NCBI GenBank assembly: GCA_028820505.1
Contig: JAPPIT010000225.1
Location: 64,356-128,355, forward strand
Origin: Defluviicoccus sp.
GTDB lineage: Bacteria; Pseudomonadota; Alphaproteobacteria; MPNO01
DNA: 64,000 nucleotides
Direction: 5' to 3'
Of this stretch, positions 8,946-18,880 are shown piece after piece; within the stretch, counting starts at the first letter, position 1, and each line of letters starts with the position of its first letter. Below the pieces are notes generated by a model that saw nothing but the letters and a program-made list of their open reading frames with translations, did not search any database and was not told the DNA's origin. Both the position numbers and the translations under genes were made by a program.

Positions 8946-9971
8946 TCAGCCGCCCGCGTGCGACTTGGCGACCGTCTTCATCAGCTCGAACATTTCCTTG
9001 GTGTCCTTACGCTGGCCAAGGACGTCGTCGCCGATGGGCGCCACCGTCTCCATGAACTTCGTCTGGTCCGCCGCAGACAGGCGGATCACCTCGGCGCCGC
9101 CGTCGCGCCATTTCTGCTCGGCGCGCGAGCCGTAATCCTGCGCGGTCTTGAACATGAAGCCTTCGACGGCCTTTCCTGCATCCTCGACAGCTTGCTGCAA
9201 CTCGCGCGGCAGCTTGTTGTAGAACGCCATCGAGACGAAGCCGATGCAGGGTATGTAGGTGTCGTTCACCACGGTGATGAACTTGGCTTCGGTAAAGTGC
9301 TTGGTCGCCGCCATCACCGTGATGTTGGAGCGGATCCCGTCGATCAGCTTGCGCTGCAGCGCCGGCAGGGTCTCCGAATAGGGCATCGGCACGCCGGTCG
9401 CCCCGAGACGCGCCATCACCTCGGTCTCGACCTTGGTGGCGAGGACGCGGAATTTCAGACCCTTGAAGTCGCCCAGCTTGCGAACCGGGGTGAGCGAGGC
9501 GTAGGAGGTCGGGCCGTACATCCAGATGCTGACCCCCTTGACGCCCTTCTTGGTCGCCATGTTCAGGAACTTGTCGCGGAACCTGGGGTCGGTGATCGTC
9601 TTGTGGGCGTGCGCGTCGCTGTTGAACACACCCGGCACCTCCAGCACCTGGAACCGCGGATCGACGCCCTTGAGGAAGCCCGCCGGGGTCCCGAACAACT
9701 CGACGGTGCCGAGCTGGAGCCCCTCGATCAGCCGCGGAATCTTGCCGAGCTGCGCGGAAGGATAGAGCTCGGCCACGATCTTGCCGCCCGATTTCATCTC
9801 GACCTGGCGCTTGTACTCCTTGATGAACTCGTGCAGCGGGTCGTTCGCGACCACGATCGCGAGCTTCATCGTGTGCTTGCCCTGCGCCAAGGCGGGCGCG
9901 CCGCCCGCGAGAAGGGCGAAGGCGGGGAGGGCAAGTGCGAGGGCGCAAGCCCCGAAACGTCTGATCCCCAT
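8946..9971 (-). CDS. TRAP transporter substrate-binding protein (DctP family)
   Basis: Signal peptide plus TMKLAIVVANDPLHEFIKEYKRQVEMKSGGKIVAELYPSAQLG...; DctP-type pattern. Confidence 0.9.
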   Translation of the reverse strand: MGIRRFGACALALALPAFALLAGGAPALAQGKHTMKLAIVVANDPLHEFIKEYKRQVEMKSGGKIVAELYPSAQLGKIPRLIEGLQLGTVELFGTPAGFLKGVDPRFQVLEVPGVFNSDAHAHKTITDPRFRDKFLNMATKKGVKGVSIWMYGPTSYASLTPVRKLGDFKGLKFRVLATKVETEVMARLGATGVPMPYSETLPALQRKLIDGIRSNITVMAATKHFTEAKFITVVNDTYIPCIGFVSMAFYNKLPRELQQAVEDAGKAVEGFMFKTAQDYGSRAEQKWRDGGAEVIRLSAADQTKFMETVAPIGDDVLGQRKDTKEMFELMKTVAKSHAGG

Positions 9972-10079
9972 CGTGATTGTCTCCTCGATGTTGTGCGAAT
10001 TGCCCCGGCGCGCGGCGCGGGGGCGGGATTGTCGCCCAACGGCCGGGGCGTGTAAACGCGGGCGCGGCGTTTCCCGGGC

Positions 10080-10814
10080 TCAAGCGTCGCCGATCCGGGT
10101 TTTAGCAAATTCGGGGTAGGTCTCGGCGACCTGTTCGCGGACAACGCCGCGGATCAGTTCGAGCCTGCCGGGCTCGGGCGCGGGTGTCCGGGCGACGTCG
10201 GCCGGGATCTCGAAGTCGAATCCCGTGGCATCGCGGACCTCCGCAAGTTCCACGCCGGGATGCAGGCTCTGCAGCCGGAACCCGCCGGCGGCGCGATCGA
10301 ATTCCATGACGCAGAGACGGGTGACCAGCGCGTGGGGGCCGCCGGTGCGGTGGACCGCCGGCGGGCTGGTGCCGGGCGCGCTCACGAAGTCGACCTTCGG
10401 CACAAGCACGCGGCGGCTGTGTTCCTCCCGGAACAGGATCACGCGGGGAATGAGAAAGTACAGGAAAGCCGATCCGTAACCCCCTGGAAAACGGACATTT
10501 ACGCCCGGATACGAACCGGTCCCGACCAGGTTGATGTTGCCTCGCCCGTCGATCTGGCCGCCGCCGAGGAAAAACGCGTCGATCCGCCCCTGCGCGGCGC
10601 GGTCGTGGATCTCGCTGCCACCGTCGTTGAACGGGTTGTAGCGCCGGCTGCCGAGGATGCTCGCCCGGGTCCGGCCCGCGCTCTCGGTCTCGACCAGCAG
10701 CGCCGCCGTCGCCGCCACCGGCGAGCTGGTGCCGACCGCGACGTTCCTCAACCCCTCGATCGTGCGCGCCAGCACGCAGGCGAGGAACTCGTCGGCGGTG
10801 GGCGGGGCGGTCAC
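10080..10814 (-). CDS. CoA-transferase-like protein, beta subunit (GctB/IpdB-like)
   Basis: VGTSSPVAATAALLVE...GRTRASILGSRRYNPFNDGGSEIHD...FFLGGGQIDGRGNINLVGTG; GTG start overlaps the end of the alpha-subunit gene by 4 nt. Confidence 0.78.
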   Translation of the reverse strand: MTAPPTADEFLACVLARTIEGLRNVAVGTSSPVAATAALLVETESAGRTRASILGSRRYNPFNDGGSEIHDRAAQGRIDAFFLGGGQIDGRGNINLVGTGSYPGVNVRFPGGYGSAFLYFLIPRVILFREEHSRRVLVPKVDFVSAPGTSPPAVHRTGGPHALVTRLCVMEFDRAAGGFRLQSLHPGVELAEVRDATGFDFEIPADVARTPAPEPGRLELIRGVVREQVAETYPEFAKTRIGDA

Positions 10815-11647
10815 GCGGCCCGGTCGGTCCCGAGCGCGTGCCGGTCGAGCCAGGCGGCGAAGCCGTCCTCCGTCGCGGCGGCGGCGGCATACCCGGCGAG
10901 GCATTCCCGGTCCGCCGGATAGGTGCCCGGGAGGGCGAGGGGCCAGGCGCCCTTCGGCGCGTGCGCGGCGGCCTCGACATAGATAGGCGCGATGGTGCCC
11001 GCCGTCATGCGCTCGTCGTCGAGCAGGTTGCCGTCGTAATGCGCCTCGAAGGTCGCGACGGAGCCGTGTGCGGCGTGTGCCAGCACGACCGCCTCCCGGG
11101 CGTTGCCGACCCAGAGGTTGCCGAAGGAATCGCGGAGGCGCGCGTGGATCAGCGCGACGTCGGGCCGGACGGCGGGAAGGACGACCACCGGGTCCTCGTC
11201 GCCCGCGAACGGGTTCTGCATCGTCTTCCAGTCGTCGCGGTGGGCGAGAATGTCCGAGCCGATAATGCCGCGCAGCCCGACGAAGGGCATGCCCTTCTCG
11301 CCCGCCTGAACCGCGGCGTACATCGCCTGGCAGGTGCTGTCGACGACGCGCACCGTGCCGTTCTCCGCCGCCCGGCGGAAACGCGGCGCGGCGCCGAACT
11401 CGCCGAGCGAAACGCCGCTGCATTCGATCGAAGCCACGCAGCCGGCGCCGATCAGGAGGTCCGCCTGGAGCCCCGCCGCCGGCAGGCACCAGAGCCGCAA
11501 ACCCTTCGCGCCGCGCCGGATCAGCGCCCGGATCGCCGCCATCGAGGCGCCCGCGTCGGGTTTCGGCAGAGCGAGCAGGCAGCCGTCGGCGATACGTGCG
11601 GCGAGCTCGTCCACGGTCGTTTCGGGCGGTCCGGTCACGGAAGACAT
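10811..11647 (-). CDS. CoA-transferase-like protein, alpha subunit (GctA/IpdA-like)
   Basis: TVDELAARIADGCLLALP...GAGCVASIECSGVSLGEFG...; second Met of ORF 10811..11674 chosen. Confidence 0.78.
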   Translation of the reverse strand: MSSVTGPPETTVDELAARIADGCLLALPKPDAGASMAAIRALIRRGAKGLRLWCLPAAGLQADLLIGAGCVASIECSGVSLGEFGAAPRFRRAAENGTVRVVDSTCQAMYAAVQAGEKGMPFVGLRGIIGSDILAHRDDWKTMQNPFAGDEDPVVVLPAVRPDVALIHARLRDSFGNLWVGNAREAVVLAHAAHGSVATFEAHYDGNLLDDERMTAGTIAPIYVEAAAHAPKGAWPLALPGTYPADRECLAGYAAAAATEDGFAAWLDRHALGTDRAA

Positions 11648-11683
11648 AGTGCCGCCCGCCGGGCCGACAGGCAACGGCCCGCA

Positions 11684-13528
11684 TCAGGCGGGGAGGGGGG
11701 CGCCTCCCTCCGGCAGGGGAGCTTCGTCGCCCGCGTCCTGCTGCCGGGCCCACATCTGCGCGTAGGTGCCGTCCCTGGCAAGCAACGTTGCGTGGGTGCC
11801 GCGCTCGACGATGCGCCCCTGTTCGAGAACCAGGATCTCGTCGGCGTCGACCACGGTCGACAGCCGGTGGGCGATCACCAGGGTCGTGCGATCCCGCGAT
11901 ATCTCCCTGAGGGCGACCTGGATTTCCCGTTCGGTCCGGGTGTCGAGCGCGGAAGTGGCCTCGTCGAACATCAGGATCCGGGGGCGTTTCAGGATCGTCC
12001 GCGCGATCGCCACGCGCTGCTTCTCGCCGCCGGAAAGCTTGAGCCCGCGTTCGCCCACCACCGTCTGGTAGCCGTCCGGCATCGCCACGATCTGGTCGTG
12101 GATCGCGGCGGTTCGCGCCGCCGCCTCGACCTCCGCCGGCGTCGCGTCGGGCCGGCCGTAGGCGATGTTGTAATAGACGGTATCGTTGAACAGCACGGTG
12201 TCCTGCGGGACGATGCCGATCGAGGCGCGGACGCTCTCCTGGGTGACGCCCCTTATGTCCTGGCCATCGATGGTAATCTCGCCGCCCGTCACGTCGTAGA
12301 ACCGGTAGAGCAGGCGCGACAGGGTCGATTTCCCGGCCCCCGTCGGCCCGACGATGGCGACGCGGCGCCCGGCCGGCACGCTGAAGCTCACGTCGTGCAG
12401 GATGCGGCGGCGCGGATCGTACGCGAAGCGGACGTCGCGGAAGACGATATCGCCCGGCCCCTCGGCGAGCGGCGGCGCCTGCGGCGCGTCCTCGACCTCG
12501 GGCTCCACGCCGAGCAGGTAGAACATCGCCTCCATGTCGGTGAGCGACTGCTTGATCTCGCGATAGACGAAGCCGAGATAACCGAGCGGCAGGTAAAGCT
12601 GGATCAGGTAGGTGTTGACCATCACGAAGTCGCCGACGGTCATCGTGCCCCCGGCGACGCCATAGCCCGCCATCAGCATCATGCCGCTGAGGCCGGTGCC
12701 GACGATGAGCGCCTGCCCGATATTGAGCAGCGACAGCGAGGCGTTGCTGGTCACCGCGGCCCGCTCGTAACGCTGGAGCGCGGAGTCGAAGCGGCGCGCC
12801 TCGTAAACCTCGTTGCCGAAATACTTGACGGTCTCGTAGTTGAGCAGGCTGTCGATCGCCTTCGTGTTCGCTTCCTGGTCGGTCTCGTTCATCCGCCTGC
12901 GGTATTTCAGCCGCCATTCGGTGACGACCATCGTGTAGGCGACGAACCCGACGATGGTGCAGAGCGTCACCAGAGCGAACCAGAAATTGAACAGCGTCCA
13001 CAGGATGCCGCAGACCATCGCGAGCTCGAGCAGGGTCGGCAGGATGTGGAACAGGGCGAAGCGCAGCAGGAAATCGATCGCCTTGGTGCCGCGCTCGATC
13101 GCCCGCGACAGCCCGCCGGTCTGGCGATCGAGGTGGAAGCGGAGCGCGAGGCCGTGAAGATGGCGGAAGGTCGCGAGCGCGACCTGGCGGATCGCGCGCT
13201 GGCCGACCTTGGCGAAGACGGCGTCGCGGAGTTCCCCGAAGGCGGTCGCCAGCACCCGGGCGACGCCGTAGCCGAGGATCACGCCGATCGGCACCACCAC
13301 CAGCGCCTCGCCGTCCGCCCCCAGAATGTCCACCGCCTCCTTGTAGAGAACCGGGATGTAGACGGTGGCGATCTTGGCGAAGACGAGGAAGGACAGCGCC
13401 GCGACGACCCGCAGCCTGATCTCGAAGGCGCCCCGAGGCCAGAGATAGGGCAGCAGCGATGCCAGCGCGTGCCACTCGAAGCTGTCCTCGAGCTTGCGGC
13501 CCGCTCCGGTCCGCTCGGCCTCCGTCAT
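11684..13528 (-). CDS. ABC transporter, fused permease/ATP-binding protein, ATM1/HMT-type exporter
   Basis: TM domain plus VAIVGPTGAGKSTLSRLLYRFYD, LSGGEKQRVAIARTILKRPRILMFDEATSALDT. Confidence 0.92.
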   Translation of the reverse strand: MTEAERTGAGRKLEDSFEWHALASLLPYLWPRGAFEIRLRVVAALSFLVFAKIATVYIPVLYKEAVDILGADGEALVVVPIGVILGYGVARVLATAFGELRDAVFAKVGQRAIRQVALATFRHLHGLALRFHLDRQTGGLSRAIERGTKAIDFLLRFALFHILPTLLELAMVCGILWTLFNFWFALVTLCTIVGFVAYTMVVTEWRLKYRRRMNETDQEANTKAIDSLLNYETVKYFGNEVYEARRFDSALQRYERAAVTSNASLSLLNIGQALIVGTGLSGMMLMAGYGVAGGTMTVGDFVMVNTYLIQLYLPLGYLGFVYREIKQSLTDMEAMFYLLGVEPEVEDAPQAPPLAEGPGDIVFRDVRFAYDPRRRILHDVSFSVPAGRRVAIVGPTGAGKSTLSRLLYRFYDVTGGEITIDGQDIRGVTQESVRASIGIVPQDTVLFNDTVYYNIAYGRPDATPAEVEAAARTAAIHDQIVAMPDGYQTVVGERGLKLSGGEKQRVAIARTILKRPRILMFDEATSALDTRTEREIQVALREISRDRTTLVIAHRLSTVVDADEILVLEQGRIVERGTHATLLARDGTYAQMWARQQDAGDEAPLPEGGAPLPA

Positions 13529-13678
13529 GGCGAATTCGGCGAGATGTCACGCATCGCCTGTCATATAGAGGCGGGTGGCGGCGCTGGCCAGCGGGGACGG
13601 ATCGCCGTTGCCGAGTCGCCCGAACCGTGGCACTAACGCATCGGTTCGCAGCCTCTTCACGGATCCGGAAAGGGGCCG

Positions 13679-14656
13679 ATGGAATTTCGAAACGCTTGGC
13701 GGCCGCTGATTGCCGGCGTCGTTCTCGCCGCGCTGGCCTCGCCCGCCTGCGCCGATCCCGGTTTCGACGCCTGGCTGGAGGGCGTCCGCAAGGAGGCCCG
13801 CGAGCGCGGCCTCAAGGAATCGACGATCGAGTCCGCGCTCTCGGATATCCGCCCGATAAAGCGCGTCGTCGAGCTCGACCGCAGGCAGCCCGAGTTCAAG
13901 CTCACACTCGACGAATACCTGTCCCGCGTCGTGTCCGGGGCACGGATCGAAAAGGGCAGGGCGCGGCTCGCCGAGCACAGGGAAATCCTGGGGGAGGTTT
14001 CGGCGAAGTACAGGGTCCAGCCCCGCTTCATCGTGGCGCTATGGGGGATCGAGACGGATTTCGGCCGGTATCTCGGCGGGTTCGCGGTCATACCGGCGCT
14101 CGCCTCGCTCGCCTATGACGGGCGCCGGTCGGCCTATTTCCGCAAGGAGCTCTTCAACGCGCTCACCGTCATCGACCAGGGGCACATCGCGGCGAAGGAC
14201 ATGATGGGCTCGTGGGCGGGCGCGATGGGCCAGAACCAGTTCATGCCATCCTCCTTCCTGCGCTACGCGGTGGATTACGACGGGGACGGGCGGCGCGACA
14301 TCTGGGGCACGCCCGCCGACATCTTCGCCTCCAGCGCCAACTATCTGAGCAAGGTGGGCTGGCGCGGCGACCAGACCTGGGGCCGCAGGGTCCGCCTGCC
14401 CGAAGGGTTCGACCGCGCGCTGATCGGACTCAAGGTGAGGAAGGGGCTGCGCGACTGGCAGGGCCTCGGCGTGCGCAGGCCGGACGGGCGGGACCTGCCG
14501 ACGCGCAATCTGCGGTCCTCGATCCTGGAGCCGGGCGGCGCGAACGGATCGGCCTATGTCGTCTACGACAACTTCCGCGCGATACTCCGGTGGAACCGGT
14601 CCAACCTGTTCGCGACCGCGGTGGGCAGCCTCGCCGACCGCATCGCCGGCCGATAG
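13679..14656 (+). CDS. lytic murein transglycosylase (MltB family)
   Basis: FIVALWGIETDFGRYLGGF; MGSWAGAMGQNQFMPSSFLRYAVDYDGDGRRDIW; signal peptide. Confidence 0.93.
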   Translation: MEFRNAWRPLIAGVVLAALASPACADPGFDAWLEGVRKEARERGLKESTIESALSDIRPIKRVVELDRRQPEFKLTLDEYLSRVVSGARIEKGRARLAEHREILGEVSAKYRVQPRFIVALWGIETDFGRYLGGFAVIPALASLAYDGRRSAYFRKELFNALTVIDQGHIAAKDMMGSWAGAMGQNQFMPSSFLRYAVDYDGDGRRDIWGTPADIFASSANYLSKVGWRGDQTWGRRVRLPEGFDRALIGLKVRKGLRDWQGLGVRRPDGRDLPTRNLRSSILEPGGANGSAYVVYDNFRAILRWNRSNLFATAVGSLADRIAGR

Positions 14657-14668
14657 AGGCCCGAGCCC

Positions 14669-15568
14669 ATGACCGCGCGCCGCCCGCAAGACTGCGTCAT
14701 CGAAAGCCTCCGGCGACGGGCCACGGCCGGCCTTGCCGCAGTTGCGGTGCTCCTGCTGGCCGCGTGCGGCAGCAGCGAGCGCAAGACGGCCTATGTCGCG
14801 CCGCCGCCGGGCGAGGGGACCTACAAGGTCGGCAAGCCCTACGACATCGACGGAGTCACCTACCGCCCGATGATCGACGAGAGCTACGACGAGACCGGGA
14901 TCGCGTCCTGGTACGGTCCCAAGTTTCACGGCAAGCGCACCGCGAACGGCGAGTTCTTCGACATGAACGCCGTGTCCGCCGCGCACAAGACCTTGCCGAT
15001 GCCGTCGATGGTCCGTGTCACCAACCTGGACAACGGGCGTCAGATCGCGGTTCGCGTCAACGACCGGGGTCCGTTCGTGCGCGGGCGCATCATCGACATG
15101 TCGCGCCGGGGGGCTCAGCTCCTCGGGTTCCGCTACAAGGGAACGGCCCGCGTGCGCGTCCGGATCATGCCCGAGGAAAGCAGGCAGGCGGCCGCGCTCG
15201 CCAGGACGACTCCGCCGCCGGCGTCGATGCAAAGCGCGGCCGACGGCGTGGTGTTCGAGCCGCTGCCGCAAAGCACGGGGCCGGTCGAGACCGCCTCCCT
15301 GCCGGCGCCGGGGCAAGGGGCCGGGAAAGTCGTCGGCACGATCGAACGGGTCTACATACAGGCCGGAGCCTTCCTCAACCGGGAGAACGCGAACAAGCTG
15401 AAGGCGAAGCTTGCGCCGCTCGGCCGCACCGTGATCGCGCCGCGCGGCCAGGGGCCGATGCTCTACCGCGTCCTGCTCGGCCCCTATGCCGATGTGGCCC
15501 GGGCGAGGAGCCTGCTCGGCGCCGTGTCGGCGAGAAGCCGCTCCACCGCCAAGATCGTGTCCTATTGA
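14669..15568 (+). CDS. rlpA: septal ring lytic transglycosylase RlpA family lipoprotein with SPOR domain
   Basis: Lipobox LLAAC; GIASWYGPKFHGKRTANGEFFDMNAVSAAHKTLPMPSMVRVTNLDNGR (DPBB); C-terminal SPOR-like domain. Confidence 0.92.
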   Translation: MTARRPQDCVIESLRRRATAGLAAVAVLLLAACGSSERKTAYVAPPPGEGTYKVGKPYDIDGVTYRPMIDESYDETGIASWYGPKFHGKRTANGEFFDMNAVSAAHKTLPMPSMVRVTNLDNGRQIAVRVNDRGPFVRGRIIDMSRRGAQLLGFRYKGTARVRVRIMPEESRQAAALARTTPPPASMQSAADGVVFEPLPQSTGPVETASLPAPGQGAGKVVGTIERVYIQAGAFLNRENANKLKAKLAPLGRTVIAPRGQGPMLYRVLLGPYADVARARSLLGAVSARSRSTAKIVSY

Positions 15569-15581
15569 TCCGTCCGCGGGC

Positions 15582-16220
15582 ATGAAACGCGGCCGGTTCA
15601 TCACCATCGAAGGCGGCGAGGGGGCGGGCAAGTCGACCCACGCCGCGCGTCTCGCGCATAGCCTCGAACGGCGCGGCATACCCGCCCTCGTTACGCGCGA
15701 GCCCGGCGGCACCGCCGAGGCGGAACGCATCCGCGCGCTGCTGCTCGACCCCGGCGAGGCGGGCTGGGAGGCGGCGACCGAGATGCTGCTCCATTTCGCG
15801 GGACGGGCGGAGAACGTCGCGAAAACGGTGAAACCCGCCCTTGCCGCCGGGCGCGTCGTGATCTGCGACCGTTTCGCCGATTCGACGCTTGCCTATCAAG
15901 GCTACGGGTCCGGAGTGCCCCTGGCGGCGATCCGGTCCGTCGGAGAGGCGGCGCTCGACGGCTTCCGGCCCGATTTCACGGTGATTCTCGACCTGGATCC
16001 GGCGCTGGGGCTGGAGCGCGCGAGGAAACGCCGAACCGCCGCCGACCGCTACGAGAGCGAGCCGCTCGACTTTCATCGTCGGGTGAGGGACGGTTTTCTG
16101 GAAATCGCCGCCGCCGAGCCCGAACGCTGTGCGGTGATCGGCTCCGCGCAGGACGAGGACCGGGTCGCGGAGGAAATTCTCGCCGCCGTCTTGCGCCGGC
16201 TGGATGAGCCGGCGAGCTGA
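15582..16220 (+). CDS. tmk: thymidylate kinase
   Basis: MKRGRFITIEGGEGAGKSTHAARL, DRFADSTLAYQGYG; internal ATG of ORF 15486..16220. Confidence 0.95.
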   Translation: MKRGRFITIEGGEGAGKSTHAARLAHSLERRGIPALVTREPGGTAEAERIRALLLDPGEAGWEAATEMLLHFAGRAENVAKTVKPALAAGRVVICDRFADSTLAYQGYGSGVPLAAIRSVGEAALDGFRPDFTVILDLDPALGLERARKRRTAADRYESEPLDFHRRVRDGFLEIAAAEPERCAVIGSAQDEDRVAEEILAAVLRRLDEPAS

Positions 16221-16233
16221 ACGGGGACGAGGG

Positions 16234-17283
16234 ATGCCGATGCGCCCGCGCGAAAATCCGGTTCTGCTGGGCCACGAAGCGGCGGAGGCGGTCTTCCTGT
16301 CCGCCTGGCGTTCGGGACGGGTGCCGCATGCCTGGCTGATCGCGGGACCGCGAGGCATCGGCAAGGCGACGCTCGCCTTCAGGATCGCGCGTTTCGTTCT
16401 CGCCGGCGGCGACGCGGGGCAGGGCGGTTCCCTCGCGGTCGCGGAGGATCGTCCGGTGTTTCGCCGCGTCGCGTCGGGCGGTCATTCCGACCTGCTCACG
16501 CTTTCCCGAGACCTCGCGGGAGACAGGCCGAAGACATCCATCGAGGTCGACGCGGTGCGCGCGGCCGGCGACTTCGTGCATCTGACCGCGGCCGAAGGGG
16601 AATGGCGTGCGGTCGTCGTGGACAGCGCCGACGAACTCAACCTGAACGCCGCCAACGCGCTTCTCAAAATACTTGAGGAACCATCGGACAATACGCTGAT
16701 ATTACTCGTTTCCCACTCACCGGGCCGGCTGCTTCCGACGATCCGCTCGCGATGCTGCCGCCTGCCGCTCGACCGGGTTCCGGACGACGCCATGCGCGAG
16801 ATCCTGACGCGCGGCGGGGCAGGGGCCGGGCTCGGGGACCTCGCGCGGCTGCTCGCGGTCGCCGAGGGCAGCCCGGGGCGCGCGTTCGCGCTGCTGGAGG
16901 CCGGGGGACTCGAACTGCTGGACACCGTCGTCGGCTTCGCCGCCACGCTCCCCGATCTCGATCTGCCGGCGCTGCACGAATTCTCCGATCGTCTCGCGCG
17001 GCGCGACGCGGAGCCGGCCTACCGGACGGCCATGCAGCTCTTCCTGTGGTGGATCGCGCGCATCGCGCGGGCGGGCGCCGACGGCGGCCTTGCGGGCGGA
17101 GAAATCGTCGAGGGAGAAGCCGAGACCGCCTCGAAGATCGCCGCCCGCGCCGGTCTTGATCGCCTTGCCGCGCTGTGGGAGAAGTGTGCCCGGCTGATCG
17201 ACCGGGCCGAAAGCGTCAATCTCGACCGCAAGCAGGTCGTGCTGGGCGCGTTCCGGCAACTGCAATCCGCGATGCGCGTCTGA
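16234..17283 (+). CDS. holB: DNA polymerase III subunit delta'
   Basis: GPRGIGKATLAFRIARF; NAANALLKILEEPSDNTLILLVSHSPGRLLPTIRSRC. Confidence 0.93.
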   Translation: MPMRPRENPVLLGHEAAEAVFLSAWRSGRVPHAWLIAGPRGIGKATLAFRIARFVLAGGDAGQGGSLAVAEDRPVFRRVASGGHSDLLTLSRDLAGDRPKTSIEVDAVRAAGDFVHLTAAEGEWRAVVVDSADELNLNAANALLKILEEPSDNTLILLVSHSPGRLLPTIRSRCCRLPLDRVPDDAMREILTRGGAGAGLGDLARLLAVAEGSPGRAFALLEAGGLELLDTVVGFAATLPDLDLPALHEFSDRLARRDAEPAYRTAMQLFLWWIARIARAGADGGLAGGEIVEGEAETASKIAARAGLDRLAALWEKCARLIDRAESVNLDRKQVVLGAFRQLQSAMRV

Positions 17284-17308
17284 CCGCGCCCGAGCACCGG
17301 AGGGCGAG

Positions 17309-18880
17309 ATGTCCGACGACAAGCGCTTCTACCTGACAACGCCGATCTACTACGTCAACGACTCGCCGCATATCGGGCACGCCTACACCACGCTTGCCTG
17401 CGACGCGCTCGCGCGCTTCATGCGGCTCGACGGCTATGACGTGTTCTTCCTGACCGGGACGGACGAGCACGGCCAGAAGGTCGAGAAATCGGCCCAGGCG
17501 GCGGGCATCGACCCGCAGGTCTTTACCGACCGCGTGTCGGAGAATTTCCGCGAACTCGCGAAGGCGATGAATTTCTCCAACGACGCGTTCATCCGCACGA
17601 CCGAACCGCGTCATGCCCGGGCCTCGCAGGCGATCTGGCAGGCCCTGATGGACAATGGCCACATCTATCTCGGCAGCTATTCCGGCTGGTACGCGGTACG
17701 CGACGAGGCGTTCTACGACGAGAGCGAGCTCACCGAGGACGAGGAAGGGATCAAGCGCGCGCCTTCTGGCGCCGAGGCGGAGTGGGTCGAGGAACCCAGC
17801 TATTTCTTCGATCTGTCCAAGTGGCAGGACCGGCTGCTCGCGTTCTACGACGCGAATCCGGATTTCATCGCGCCGCCGTCCCGCCGCAACGAGGTGGTGA
17901 GCTTCGTCAAGGGCGGGCTCAAGGATCTCTCGGTCTCGCGCACCAGCTTCAAGTGGGGCGTGCCGGTGCCCGGCGACGCCGATCACATCATGTATGTGTG
18001 GCTCGACGCGCTGACCAACTACGCCACGGCGATCGACTACCCGGACAAGGATTCACACGCGTTTTCAAGCTATTGGCCATGCGATCTTCACATGGTGGGC
18101 AAGGATATCCTGCGCTTCCACGCGGTCTACTGGCCGGCCTTCCTGATGGGCGCCGGCATCGATCCGCCCAAGCGGGTCTTCGCGCATGGCTGGTGGACCA
18201 ACGAGGGCCAGAAGATCTCGAAATCGATCGGCAACATCATCGATCCGTTCGACGTGGTCGAGCGCTACGGCCTCGACCAGCTGCGCTACTTCCTGCTGCG
18301 CGAGGTGCCGTTCGGCAATGACGGCGACTTCTCGCACCGCGCCATGGTGAACCGCATCAACGGCGACCTCGCCAACGATCTCGGCAACCTGGTCCAGCGC
18401 GTCACATCCATGATCCACCGCTATTTCGACGGCACGATGCCGGTGCACGAGGGCGGGCACAGGGACCCCGACGGGGAACTTCTCGACGCGGCTTCCGGGC
18501 TCCTCGAAACCTGCCGCGACCGGATGCGCGCCCAGGCCTTTCACGAGGCGCTGGACGCGGTCTGGTCGGTGATCCGCCAGGCCAACGCCTATGTCGACCG
18601 TCAGGCGCCCTGGGCATCGATCAAGGAAGACAGGATTCGCACCGCCGCGGTGCTCGCGACGCTGGTCCAGACGATCCGCCGCGTCGCGATCGTGCTGCAG
18701 CCCTTCATGCCGGACTCGGCGGGCCGCATCCTCGATCAGCTGGCCGCGGACCCCGAACGCCGGACGTTCGCCAATCTGGGCTCGGCCGACAACGTGCCCG
18801 TGGGGACGGCGCTCCCCAAACCGACCCCGGTCTTTCCCCGGCTGCAGGAGGAGAAAGCCGCCGGGGAGGCGTCCGCCTGA
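17309..18880 (+). CDS. metG: methionine--tRNA ligase
   Basis: YLTTPIYYVNDSPHIGHAYTT, FLTGTDEHGQKV, GQKISKSIGN (KMSKS variant). Confidence 0.97.
   Translation: MSDDKRFYLTTPIYYVNDSPHIGHAYTTLACDALARFMRLDGYDVFFLTGTDEHGQKVEKSAQAAGIDPQVFTDRVSENFRELAKAMNFSNDAFIRTTEPRHARASQAIWQALMDNGHIYLGSYSGWYAVRDEAFYDESELTEDEEGIKRAPSGAEAEWVEEPSYFFDLSKWQDRLLAFYDANPDFIAPPSRRNEVVSFVKGGLKDLSVSRTSFKWGVPVPGDADHIMYVWLDALTNYATAIDYPDKDSHAFSSYWPCDLHMVGKDILRFHAVYWPAFLMGAGIDPPKRVFAHGWWTNEGQKISKSIGNIIDPFDVVERYGLDQLRYFLLREVPFGNDGDFSHRAMVNRINGDLANDLGNLVQRVTSMIHRYFDGTMPVHEGGHRDPDGELLDAASGLLETCRDRMRAQAFHEALDAVWSVIRQANAYVDRQAPWASIKEDRIRTAAVLATLVQTIRRVAIVLQPFMPDSAGRILDQLAADPERRTFANLGSADNVPVGTALPKPTPVFPRLQEEKAAGEASA

Noticed and set aside
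6870-10055. 1061-aa plus-strand ORF, and similar very long ORFs at 10838..13636, 46049..48724, 30462..32873 and 27028..29400
   Set aside because: Shadow ORFs antisense to well-supported genes (SDR/ADH/TRAP, ABC exporter, kdsA/pyrG, ntrY, trkA etc.); compositionally biased (R/D/G/H-rich), typical of GC-rich third-codon bias with no recognisable domains
10815-13550. 1156-aa minus ORF as a single fusion of ABC transporter and CoA transferase
   Set aside because: Only the C-terminal 244 aa (GctB-like) is real in this frame; the rest is an out-of-frame reading of the GctA and ABC exporter genes
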